DNA of 6,103 nt from an uncultured Clostridium sp. (GCA_900554875.1 USJA01000063.1:1-6103), one strand, 5' to 3'. Counted from the first letter of the stretch, positions 1 through 5,491 are shown. The notes: generated from the letters alone by a model not told the origin. Numbers and translations are program-made.

Positions 1-31
1 TCATAGAAAGGATTTTTTTACTATTCTTAGT

Positions 32-310
32 TTACACAAATTTTTCTACATACTCCAATATTGTGTTGGTATATATATTGATAGCAAATTGTCTACCCAA
101 CCAATCATACCCAAATACTCTTATATGACCTGTATACTTTGGAAATGTATCTTCTACTATTTTTGTCCATTTTTGTAGTTCATTATAGTTGTGTATTCTA
201 TATATTCCTTGTTTAAAATTTCTCCCAGACATTTCCTTTAGAAATGAATTCACATCATCTATTGATGTATTATTTTCAATTCCTACATATTCAAAAAATT
301 TTTCAAACAT
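32..310 (-). CDS. Small putative immunity protein, probably C-terminally truncated (92 aa)
   Basis: This is the last gene of the minus-strand array. The reading frame is open back to a TTG at 334, but GGAGGAG (322-316) lies 5 bases before the ATG at 310, so 310 is the start; it follows the stop of the SMI1/KNR4 gene by 13 bases. The protein is soluble, with no signal peptide or membrane segment. Its middle holds the pattern GIYRIHNYNELQKW, then FPKY and VFGYDWLGRQFAI (about residues 62-74). From memory, this pattern occurs inside longer (about 150-190 aa) immunity-like proteins of Firmicutes, where a domain rich in Glu, Gly and Pro follows; I cannot name the Pfam family securely. Here the frame leaves that pattern after FAI and stops 17 residues later, which suggests loss of the C-terminal half. 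The coding call is solid; function and truncation are inference. Confidence 0.8.
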   Translation of the reverse strand: MFEKFFEYVGIENNTSIDDVNSFLKEMSGRNFKQGIYRIHNYNELQKWTKIVEDTFPKYTGHIRVFGYDWLGRQFAINIYTNTILEYVEKFV

Positions 311-315
311 TATTT

Positions 316-322
316 CTCCTCC
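316..322 (-). promoter_or_regulatory. Ribosome binding site GGAGGAG
   Basis: A near-perfect Shine-Dalgarno sequence lies 5 bases before ATG 310. It falls inside the longer TTG-initiated reading frame (start 334), so that longer start is ruled out. Confidence 0.85.
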
Positions 323-323
323 A

Positions 324-710
324 TTATTTTTCAAATTGCTTATCCCAATTTTTTATAAATTCGCACAATGATGTAGCTTTACAATAACTATCTTCTAAAC
401 CAGTGGTACAGCAATCTATTGCAAAGTATTCGTTGGTTACAAAATTATAACAAAAATGATTTACTCCTAAATCTCCTCCAAAAGCAAAGCATTTAGGAAA
501 GTTCTTAAAAATTTCATAATCATTATTATAATCTATAAGCTCTTCTAATCTTATCAATTGCATATATGAATTTTTACCTACATCACCTTCACCACCATTA
601 TGCTTATGCATAAATTCTAAATAGTCGCTTGGTAATTGCATACCGTTTATTTCTTTTATATCATAGTTTGTACTTTCATTAAATTCAAATTCCTTAAATA
701 ATTCTTCCAT
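324..710 (-). CDS. SMI1/KNR4 (SUKH) family immunity protein
   Basis: This 128-aa protein carries the two SUKH-1 signatures. LPSDYLEFMHKHNGGEG (residues 26-42) is the usual LP..Y..F....NGGEG element, and FAFGGDLG (75-82) is the second conserved strand-turn, followed by an aromatic strand. Length is typical for a single SUKH domain. SUKH proteins are cytoplasmic immunity proteins that bind and neutralise nuclease and other toxin domains of polymorphic toxin systems; the cognate toxin cannot be read from the sequence. AAAGG (724-720), inside the end of the DUF2185 gene, lies 9 bases before ATG 710, and only 4 bases separate the two genes, so translation is probably coupled. A cluster of Cys residues (Cys-Cys near residue 100) is unusual but may simply be part of this subfamily. 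Family call is firm; its immunity role is inferred from family and neighbours. Confidence 0.93.
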   Translation of the reverse strand: MEELFKEFEFNESTNYDIKEINGMQLPSDYLEFMHKHNGGEGDVGKNSYMQLIRLEELIDYNNDYEIFKNFPKCFAFGGDLGVNHFCYNFVTNEYFAIDCCTTGLEDSYCKATSLCEFIKNWDKQFEK

Positions 711-714
711 ATTT

Positions 715-1506
715 TTAATCCTTTCTTTTCTCCATAAAAATTTCTTTATTCTTTTTATCTATCTCAAATTCATTAGAAGAAATCCTTATAAGTTCTGTTC
801 CTACTGGATTATCAATATAATTCCAAATATCTGGATCTAATTGATACACATCTTGTACATGTACCAATAAGCAATTTTTATGATTATTAAGATATTCATC
901 ATCTTCATTACCAGCTAAAAATTGCCAACCACTATCATTTTCGTTCATAGCTTCCTCTCTACACATATATCCAATTTTCCAACCTTCCTCTGATACTTTT
1001 TTAGAAAGATACGCCATTTTATTTAATAAATTTATTCTATTTCTAGTTGGCTTCATATATTGTTCAGAAGCCTGAAATTTAGTTATTTCTTCTTCAGTTA
1101 TTTCAACATCTGTATTGATTTTATCTATGCTTTCATCCCAAATATCCTTGTCTTCTGCCTCTTTTTTTAATATTACAGCTAACTTAAATAATTCATCTGC
1201 TGAAATTTCTATTGAAGTTTCTATTTCTTTAATGAGTTTATTTCCTTTATCTTCATAAAGATATAATATAACTTTTCCATTAGCATAAATTAATAATTTT
1301 GCAGCTCCTAGATTTTGCTTATCATTGTAAAATACCATAAAACTAGGTAAATGCTCATTAACATACCAATCAAATTCAGTTCCATTTTTTCCATTCATAT
1401 AATAAACTGTACCATTTTCTTCTAAATCACTTGATTTTACTTCTGGTAAGTATTCGTTTATGTTTTGTTTAATTATTTTCTTTATTTCATTTAGAATTCT
1501 ATTCAT
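715..1506 (-). CDS. DUF2185 (immunity protein Imm33 domain) protein
   Basis: A two-part soluble protein of 263 aa. Residues about 172-250 form a DUF2185/Imm33 domain: GWKIGYMCREE, then the diagnostic DSGWQFLAGNEDDEY (191-205), then a hydrophobic strand and the LDPDIWNYID segment. Residues 1-130 are a separate region I do not recognise, with GTEFDWYVNEHLPSF (43-56) and alternating strand-like stretches; it may be a second, fused immunity domain. The reading frame extends to an ATG at 1521, but that codon has no ribosome site at a usable distance. GGAG (1519-1516) lies 9 bases before ATG 1506, so I chose 1506. Imm33 proteins are predicted immunity factors in polymorphic toxin loci, which fits the SUKH gene 4 bases downstream. 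The DUF2185 call is strong; the N-terminal part is unassigned. Confidence 0.9.
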   Translation of the reverse strand: MNRILNEIKKIIKQNINEYLPEVKSSDLEENGTVYYMNGKNGTEFDWYVNEHLPSFMVFYNDKQNLGAAKLLIYANGKVILYLYEDKGNKLIKEIETSIEISADELFKLAVILKKEAEDKDIWDESIDKINTDVEITEEEITKFQASEQYMKPTRNRINLLNKMAYLSKKVSEEGWKIGYMCREEAMNENDSGWQFLAGNEDDEYLNNHKNCLLVHVQDVYQLDPDIWNYIDNPVGTELIRISSNEFEIDKKNKEIFMEKRKD

Positions 1507-1515
1507 AACCGTCTT

Positions 1516-1519
1516 CTCC
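1516..1519 (-). promoter_or_regulatory. Ribosome binding site GGAG setting the DUF2185 start
   Basis: GGAG is 9 bases before ATG 1506. The alternative ATG at 1521 overlaps this motif and is preceded only by an AGGTGG about 18 bases away, which is too far, so 1506 is preferred. Confidence 0.6.
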
Positions 1520-1527
1520 ATTCAAAA

Positions 1528-1611
1528 TTATTTATATTCCCACCTATCACCGTTCACAAAACAAATTTTAAATTCATTCTGCTTGTTCTCTAACTTAACT
1601 TTAGCTACTAT
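1528..1611 (-). pseudogene. Relic of the 3' end of an unidentified gene
   Basis: Between the DUF1963 and DUF2185 genes, minus-strand codons from 1611 to a TAA at 1530-1528 give a 27-residue stretch that looks like a genuine protein tail. It includes KVKLENKQNEF and KICFVNGDRWEYK, with Gly, Asp, Arg and Trp codons that are uncommon in AT-rich spacer DNA. It has no start codon or ribosome site of its own. It is in the DUF1963 frame, after two stop codons (1617-1615 and 1614-1612). YwqG-type proteins, as I recall, end naturally in a NWDCC-like motif, so this is not a lost tail of DUF1963. I read it as the surviving end of a deleted cassette. A chance open frame of 27 codons is possible, so confidence is moderate. 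Confidence 0.45.
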
Positions 1612-1614
1612 TTA

Positions 1615-2433
1615 TTAACAACAATCCCAATTATATAAGATCTTAGAAAAGTTTTTATTTTTTAAATCATTTTTACTGATAAAAAAGTTAGCCACGCCAG
1701 AATCTCCCCACATAATATCATCATCAGTATCAATCTGTAAAAGTAATGTATCGTATTTGATATATTCCTTATTATAATATCTTGGATCTGACTGTGTAAA
1801 TGCTGGATATCCTAATAATTTATGCCCCCATGTTTCAAATTTTTCATAGTATTTTTCGTCAATTTGTTCTAAATAATCACTTACTTTGTTTTCCTCAATC
1901 ATAACATTGAACTTATCTTTTAAAATTCTAGCAACTATTGAATTAAATTTTTCATCATAACAATTCATTACTTCATCTGTCTCTTTAAATGTAATTTTAT
2001 ATGTATCGTTGAATGGCGCATAATATTCAGGTGTTACTTCCTTAAAAGTTTTTACTCCATTGTTGATTAATTCCTCCTCGGTCACATTGTAATTTACATT
2101 TTCATGGTAAATAACTCTCCAATCTGTTGGCTCGTCTTGCTCATCAAAATTTATACCATATATATCATCGTTTGATGAAATGTAAAATTGTAAAATTCCT
2201 TTTTGAGGTAATCTACTATCATTAAAATTTTCTTTATCAAAATTTATTTGGGCTAACAAATTTAATTTTTCACCTTTGCTATTTTTTGGAAATTCTTTTG
2301 AAAAATTCCAGTATGGTATTCCTCCAAACTTACTGTCATAAATTGTTAAATTATCTGATTTTTCCTTTTCAATTGTGTACGATTTTATACAAGTTTCGCT
2401 TTTCACAATTTCATATATTTCATCTAGTGTCAT
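1615..2433 (-). CDS. DUF1963 (YwqG-like) family protein
   Basis: A full-length 272-aa member of the DUF1963/YwqG family. Visible hallmarks, in order: FGGIPYW (36-42), LNLLAQINF (57-65), KGILQFYIS (about 80-88), LLGYPAFTQSDPR in the second half, and LLLQIDTDDDIMWGDSG (230-246) ending in the ILYNWDCC tail. The protein is cytoplasmic. The biochemical function of the family is not established; members are frequent in bacterial immunity gene arrays and are treated as probable immunity proteins. AAGGAGG (2447-2441) lies 7 bases before ATG 2433, one of the best ribosome sites here. It follows the TPR gene by 31 bases. Family assignment is firm; the immunity role is inferred from context. Confidence 0.93.
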   Translation of the reverse strand: MTLDEIYEIVKSETCIKSYTIEKEKSDNLTIYDSKFGGIPYWNFSKEFPKNSKGEKLNLLAQINFDKENFNDSRLPQKGILQFYISSNDDIYGINFDEQDEPTDWRVIYHENVNYNVTEEELINNGVKTFKEVTPEYYAPFNDTYKITFKETDEVMNCYDEKFNSIVARILKDKFNVMIEENKVSDYLEQIDEKYYEKFETWGHKLLGYPAFTQSDPRYYNKEYIKYDTLLLQIDTDDDIMWGDSGVANFFISKNDLKNKNFSKILYNWDCC

Positions 2434-2464
2434 ATTTATACCTCCTTAAATAAAGTATTTTTAA

Positions 2465-2926
2465 TTAATTATATAAATCAACCTTTGATTTTAAAAATTC
2501 AAAATATTTTTTATCATCTTCTTCAAATATTTCTTTTCCCTCAAGCATATATGCTCTTAACAAATTTTCTGTTGCTAGTTCTTTTTTTCCTAATTCAAAT
2601 GCACTTTGTCCTAATCTAAGCAATATAAACGGATTATTAATTCCATCTCCAGACAAATTATTCTTTGCATCTTCAAAATTATTAAAAGCCTCTTCATATT
2701 TTTCTTGAATAAAGTAAATATCTCCAATTGATGTTAAAAACCATACTGCTTCACTAAAGTTTTTCTTAGGTTCTGGTATTAAATCTAGAGCTTTTTTCCA
2801 TATTTCTAATGCTTTATCATATTCATTATTATCAAAATATTTATTACCTTCTTCTGCACGCATGTCTAATTCATATTGTAATTGTTCTGAAATTTCTTTT
2901 TTATTTTGTATTTTATCAATTTTCAT
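2465..2926 (-). CDS. Tetratricopeptide-repeat protein of immunity-locus type
   Basis: The 153-aa product has about three TPR-like helical pairs: residues 24-52 (AEEGNKYFDNNEYDKALEIW), 61-90 (SIGDIYFIQEKYEEAFNNF) and 99-128 (LRLGQSAFELGKKELATENL), closing with LRAYMLEGKEIFEED. I recognise this layout (a short TPR protein with LIPEPK after repeat 1 and a RAYMLEG-type C-terminus) from genes accompanying toxin immunity clusters; the partner is unknown. The frame is open upstream to 2983, but that extension lies inside the DUF3916 gene. ATG 2926 comes 4 bases after the DUF3916 stop and has GGGGGGAA (2944-2937) 10 bases ahead, so I start there. The 4-base spacing, with the ribosome site inside the upstream gene, implies translational coupling to DUF3916. 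Confidence 0.9.
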   Translation of the reverse strand: MKIDKIQNKKEISEQLQYELDMRAEEGNKYFDNNEYDKALEIWKKALDLIPEPKKNFSEAVWFLTSIGDIYFIQEKYEEAFNNFEDAKNNLSGDGINNPFILLRLGQSAFELGKKELATENLLRAYMLEGKEIFEEDDKKYFEFLKSKVDLYN

Positions 2927-2930
2927 ATGG

Positions 2931-3401
2931 CTATAATTCCCCCCAAAACCATAATTCTGTTTCATATTTAAAATCATCATCATTTAATGTTTCTTTAAAT
3001 CCTATTTCTTTTAAATTGGTTTGAATATTTAATCTTTGTTTCAATGATTTCTTTGGATCCAACCTTTCCCAAGTTTGATACGAACTTTCTCTTTTCCAAA
3101 AATTATTATAATATTTCTCATTGTAGAATACTATAATTCTAGAATTACTTATTTCTTTAGTTTCTATCATTCCTACTATTCTACAAAATGTTTTATTGTC
3201 TTTATTGTTAATCAATTTCTCTGTTATTTCAAGCCATTTAATTATAAATTTTCTCTTAATACTTATTTTGGATACATCTAAAAAATTATTACTAGGTACC
3301 ACAAATTCTTCATACATATTATCTTTCCTTACTGGCTCAAATAAATCTATTTTTTTAAACAACAAATTCAGTTTTCTATAAACTCCTTTTTGTTTTTTCA
3401 T
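2931..3401 (-). CDS. DUF3916 family protein
   Basis: A 156-aa protein resembling the DUF3916 family of Firmicutes. A basic N-terminus (KGVYRKLNLLFKKID) is followed by a central RIIVFYNEKYYNNFW strand region. The family-like end is YQTWERLDPKKSL (from residue 108), then IGFKETLNDDDF, closing with ELWFWGEL at the C-terminus. No catalytic motif, signal peptide or membrane helix is visible, and no function is established for the family. AAGGAAG lies about 9 bases before ATG 3401. The start codon directly abuts the TAA (3404-3402) that ends the decayed gene upstream. The tight link to the TPR gene (4 bases) suggests the pair moves as one cassette. The family call rests on recalled motif similarity and could not be searched. 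Confidence 0.8.
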   Translation of the reverse strand: MKKQKGVYRKLNLLFKKIDLFEPVRKDNMYEEFVVPSNNFLDVSKISIKRKFIIKWLEITEKLINNKDNKTFCRIVGMIETKEISNSRIIVFYNEKYYNNFWKRESSYQTWERLDPKKSLKQRLNIQTNLKEIGFKETLNDDDFKYETELWFWGEL

Positions 3402-3916
3402 TTATTTTTCTTCCTTTCTTTTAGTAACTAGTTTATATTTTTTTCTAAATAATCCCTTTTCTTTTATTTCAAATTTATAATCATTATAGTTTCTCAACAA
3501 TTTCATTATATTGCTATGTGGATACTCATCAATTACTTCTCCTCACTAACTTCTGCTTGTGCTTCTATTTCCATATCTTCTTCAACCTCTTGCTCAATTT
3601 CTCTTAAAAATTCTATTTTACTCATTAACTTTTCCATAGTAACTAATTTATCATTTAAATACACTTCAATTTTGGCTCAAAATGATTCCAAATTTTTCAA
3701 TTTATTAAAGAAGTTTAAATTAATTGTATATTGGTCAATGCCTAAACGTATTTGTTCATGAACATCACCCATTAAATCAAATTGATTAACATATTCATTA
3801 TTTAATATTCTATTTTTTATTTCACCAATACCTAACATCTCATTTATATCTTTTATATGCTTAATATATTTAATAAAATTGGTATCTCTTACTATTTTAA
3901 TTCCTACAACTACCAT
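3402..3916 (-). pseudogene. Decayed array gene: one nonsense codon and one frameshift
   Basis: Three consecutive minus-strand coding segments look like one former gene of about 170 codons. Segment 1 (3916-3680, 79 aa) begins at ATG 3916, about 12 bases after an AAAGG, and contains NEMLGIGEIKNRILNNEY and ends LKNLESF. It stops at TGA 3679-3677. The same frame then continues for 47 codons (3676-3536; starts AKIEVYLNDKL, then a long acidic helix, EIEQEVEEDMEIEAQAEV) to TAA 3535-3533. One frame over, a third segment (3542-3402) gives VIDEYPHSNIMKLLRNY and a Lys-rich end, stopping exactly at the DUF3916 start. Restoring TGG (FWAKIEV) and one base near 3540 would join all three. I do not recognise the family; position suggests an immunity gene. 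Segment 1 may still be translated as a 79-aa protein (3677-3916). Confidence 0.6.
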
Positions 3917-3940
3917 TTATAAAATCAACCTTTCAATTTT

Positions 3941-4897
3941 TTATTCATCTGAACCAAATGATATTATTAATATTGCATTTTGATATATTACACACCAAGT
4001 TCCCAAATTAATATAAAATGGACTTACTGATTTACTTTTATTAGTACCACTTTTTTCTTCAATTAAATACAATTTGATATAACTGCCTAATTTATTTTTA
4101 ATCTCGCTTAAATATTTTTTCAATTCATCAATCAATTCATCAGTTAGTTTATCAGCGTATATTAATTTAAATATTTCTTTAATAGCATCAATATGATTTT
4201 TTATATCGTAAGATTTTAATGATGAGCTATCTAAATTTGTTTTGAATTTTTCATTTATAATATATGTTATATCATAATTTTCTATCGCATTATTCATAAT
4301 AATATTATAGGAAAAACCAGCATTAGCATATATTTTGCATTTGCTCAATAAACGATAAAGATTTAATAAATTCTTTTTATAGTTTTCTTTTGCAAATATC
4401 TCTTCTACTCTAATAAATATATCTTTTTTTAATAGATTCCTATTATCTTCAAGATCCGAAGAATACGGATTAAGTTCAGCTTCTTTATCCAATTTTCTTT
4501 CATAACAACCATATATAATATAGTCGGTAATATTATTAATTAAATATCCATTAAATGGTATAGTCTTGTTAATTTCCTTAAAATCATGCATTTTTCTAAA
4601 TTTATCTACATTAATATTTTCATTGTTTATATCTTCGCATTTAATATATATGACATTATTATATACATTTTTATCTTCTAATCCTAGAATATCCAAGTTA
4701 CTCCTTAAAATATACATACTAATATCTTTATTTTTTGATATCCAATTGCCCAAAGATAAAATATAGTATATATAGTCACAAAAATCTGCTAAATCTATAT
4801 TAGATGAATTGCAGTAAATTGCAAATGCAATTTCATTTTCTTTTAATTTTGTGCCATAATTATAATCTATATTTATTTTATCTTTGTAATCTACCAT
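3941..4897 (-). CDS. Uncharacterised protein, candidate immunity protein (318 aa)
   Basis: First intact gene of the array. AGGAGG (4910-4905) is 7 bases before ATG 4897, so this start is preferred over the in-frame ATG at 4927, whose extra residues (MFIFLVGG...) are translated spacer. The protein is soluble and rich in Lys, Asn and Ile, with no signal peptide or convincing transmembrane helix. Residues 1-130 look alpha/beta (FAIYCNSSNIDLADFCDYIY, then strand-like VIYIKCEDIN). The middle is mostly helical (FIRVEEIFAKENYKKNLLNL; ELIDELKKYLSEIKNKLGSY). It ends in short hydrophobic strands, WCVIYQNAILIISFGSDE. A C-terminus of the form 'strand, strand, G(S/T)-D/E' is, from memory, common in large uncharacterised proteins of immunity clusters. 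I cannot assign a family. Role as an immunity factor rests on neighbours only. Confidence 0.85.
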   Translation of the reverse strand: MVDYKDKINIDYNYGTKLKENEIAFAIYCNSSNIDLADFCDYIYYILSLGNWISKNKDISMYILRSNLDILGLEDKNVYNNVIYIKCEDINNENINVDKFRKMHDFKEINKTIPFNGYLINNITDYIIYGCYERKLDKEAELNPYSSDLEDNRNLLKKDIFIRVEEIFAKENYKKNLLNLYRLLSKCKIYANAGFSYNIIMNNAIENYDITYIINEKFKTNLDSSSLKSYDIKNHIDAIKEIFKLIYADKLTDELIDELKKYLSEIKNKLGSYIKLYLIEEKSGTNKSKSVSPFYINLGTWCVIYQNAILIISFGSDE

Positions 4898-4904
4898 AAT
4901 TTTA

Positions 4905-4910
4905 CCTCCT
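4905..4910 (-). promoter_or_regulatory. Ribosome binding site AGGAGG of the 318-aa gene
   Basis: A perfect Shine-Dalgarno hexamer with a 7-base spacer to ATG 4897. It excludes the longer ATG at 4927, which has no such site. Confidence 0.85.
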
Positions 4911-4950
4911 ACTAAAAAAATGAACACATCAGGTATAAGTTTTTATTTTC

Positions 4951-5045
4951 TCCAAATTTATATGCTGACTTTACCACTCCATATTTTTTGAAAATTTTAC
5001 TACTGACTCTTTATATTTTAATCTATCCTTGATATTATTACCCAT
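4951..5045 (-). pseudogene. Remnant of an IS transposase N-terminus (helix-turn-helix type)
   Basis: From ATG 5045, with GAGGTG (5058-5053) 7 bases ahead, minus-strand codons read MGNNIKDRLKYKESVVKFSK. The frame then breaks in a run of six A (4989-4984). Restoring one A continues as KKYGVVKSAYKFGENKN. Together this matches the start of the helix-turn-helix, DNA-binding part of IS3/IS481-like transposases of clostridia, whose next element would be a (T)IYRW-type recognition segment. Homology stops around 4950; the frame runs on with unrelated residues to a TAG near 4912, just before the 318-aa gene. The element is therefore both frameshifted and cut off, with no catalytic DDE domain and no second end visible. 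Identification is from motif memory and cannot be searched here; subfamily is uncertain. Confidence 0.7.
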
Positions 5046-5108
5046 AAGGGAGCACCTCAGATTTGTTTATTTTTCGTCACTTAAACAATATCATTTTTGT
5101 GCTCCCTT
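5046..5108. repeat. Long inverted repeat at the head of the IS remnant
   Basis: AAGGGAGCAC (5046-5055) and GTGCTCCCTT (5099-5108) are perfect 10-base complements. An inner pair TTGTTTA / TAAACAA (about 5064-5070 and 5081-5087) adds 7 pairs around a loop of roughly 10 bases. In minus-strand RNA the inner arm GTGCTCCCTT covers the last half of the GAGGTG ribosome site and the whole spacer up to the transposase ATG at 5045. This is the arrangement by which insertion sequences block transposase translation from read-through transcripts. On the plus strand the arm is followed by only four T, so a terminator role is weaker. The pairing is seen directly; the function is inferred. Confidence 0.7.
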
Positions 5109-5113
5109 TTCAA
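5085..5113 (-). promoter_or_regulatory. Possible sigma-A promoter reading into the array
   Basis: On the minus strand TTGAAA (5113-5108) and TATTGT (5090-5085) are separated by 17 bases. The -35 box matches 5 of 6 consensus bases and the -10 box 4 of 6. A transcript would begin near 5079, downstream of the outer hairpin arm, so it could not form the hairpin that masks the transposase ribosome site. It could have been the IS promoter and may now transcribe the 318-aa gene and the rest of the array. In such AT-rich DNA chance matches are common. Confidence 0.35.
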
Positions 5114-5190
5114 TATTTTATTTTGAATATAACTTGTGACATATCAATTTTAAATCTATAATTCTTATCATCAAACAATATAAATCTGCA

Positions 5191-5219
5191 TTGACTTTTA
5201 GAACTATAAGTAATATAAT
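5191..5219 (+). promoter_or_regulatory. Sigma-A promoter of the 54-aa gene
   Basis: TTGACT (5191-5196), a 17-base spacer, then a perfect TATAAT (5214-5219). Transcription would begin near 5226, leaving a leader of about 50 bases before ATG 5277. This is the best promoter in the window and implies strong, housekeeping-type expression; no operator-like symmetry is evident around it. Confidence 0.8.
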
Positions 5220-5276
5220 TATGTTATGTTAAGTATTTTTTTGCTTTATATTTTAATAAAAATGAGGTGTACAAAG

Positions 5277-5441
5277 ATGGTTGCTATTGAAACCAAAATT
5301 ATCAAAAACTACTTAAAGGAGTATGGCTTTTTACCTGAAGTTTTTTCACTAGAATTCAACATTTCTGTTGAAAAAGCAAAGAATATCCTACAAGCTGTAT
5401 CTGACGATAAAGTTAGTGGCGTACTTATAGTTCTTGAATAA
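5277..5441 (+). CDS. Small helix-turn-helix-like protein of unknown function (54 aa)
   Basis: The reading frame is open from 5226, but GAGGTG (5264-5269) sits 7 bases before ATG 5277, so the real product starts MVAIETKIIKNYLKEYG. Residues 23-41 (FSLEFNISVEKAKNILQAV) have the spacing of a helix-turn-helix or winged-helix core: a first helix, the turn residues NIS, and a second helix. The end (VSGVLIVLE) could form a short strand. At 54 aa it lacks room for more than a minimal DNA-binding or protein-binding fold. It is a single-gene transcription unit, with its own near-consensus promoter 50 bases upstream and a terminator right after it, oriented opposite to the array. I do not recognise the family. 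The coding call is strong; the helix-turn-helix reading is tentative. Confidence 0.85.
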   Translation: MVAIETKIIKNYLKEYGFLPEVFSLEFNISVEKAKNILQAVSDDKVSGVLIVLE

Positions 5442-5458
5442 AAAGTATCTGCTTTTTA
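5439..5458 (+). repeat. Short hairpin at the end of the 54-aa gene
   Basis: TAAAAAG (5439-5445) and CTTTTTA (5452-5458) pair over 7 bases around a 6-base loop, and the stem begins at the TAA stop codon. It is A/T-rich and weak, and lies immediately before the stronger terminator hairpin; it may only assist termination or protect the 3' end. Confidence 0.4.
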
Positions 5459-5459
5459 C

Positions 5460-5491
5460 TGGTTTAGTTGTTTATGCTAAACCATTTTTTT
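5460..5491 (+). terminator. Rho-independent terminator of the 54-aa gene
   Basis: TGGTTTAG (5460-5467) pairs perfectly with CTAAACCA (5477-5484) around a 9-base loop, followed directly by seven T (5485-5491). On the minus strand the hairpin lacks an adjacent U tract, so it should act mainly on the plus strand. Confidence 0.85.

Noticed and set aside
2809..3024. Plus-strand ORF of 71 aa and similar ones at 189-371, 3075-3281, 3196-3381 and 4566-4766
   Set aside because: All lie opposite well-supported minus-strand genes, are rich in Phe, Ile, Leu and Tyr as expected from antisense of Lys/Asn-rich coding DNA, and lack ribosome sites.
3533..3545. Programmed frameshift in the decayed gene
   Set aside because: No slippery heptamer or following stem-loop is seen at GAGGAGAAGTAA, and an upstream nonsense codon already breaks the gene.
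3677..3679. TGA read as tryptophan (alternative genetic code) joining the decayed gene
   Set aside because: Other genes here use TGG for Trp and none needs an in-frame TGA; the protein families also point to Firmicutes with the standard code. A single nonsense mutation is simpler.
3516..3761. Plus-strand ORF of 81 aa
   Set aside because: It is the reverse complement of the acidic-helix segment of the decayed minus-strand gene, giving Ser/Ile-rich sequence, and has no ribosome binding site.
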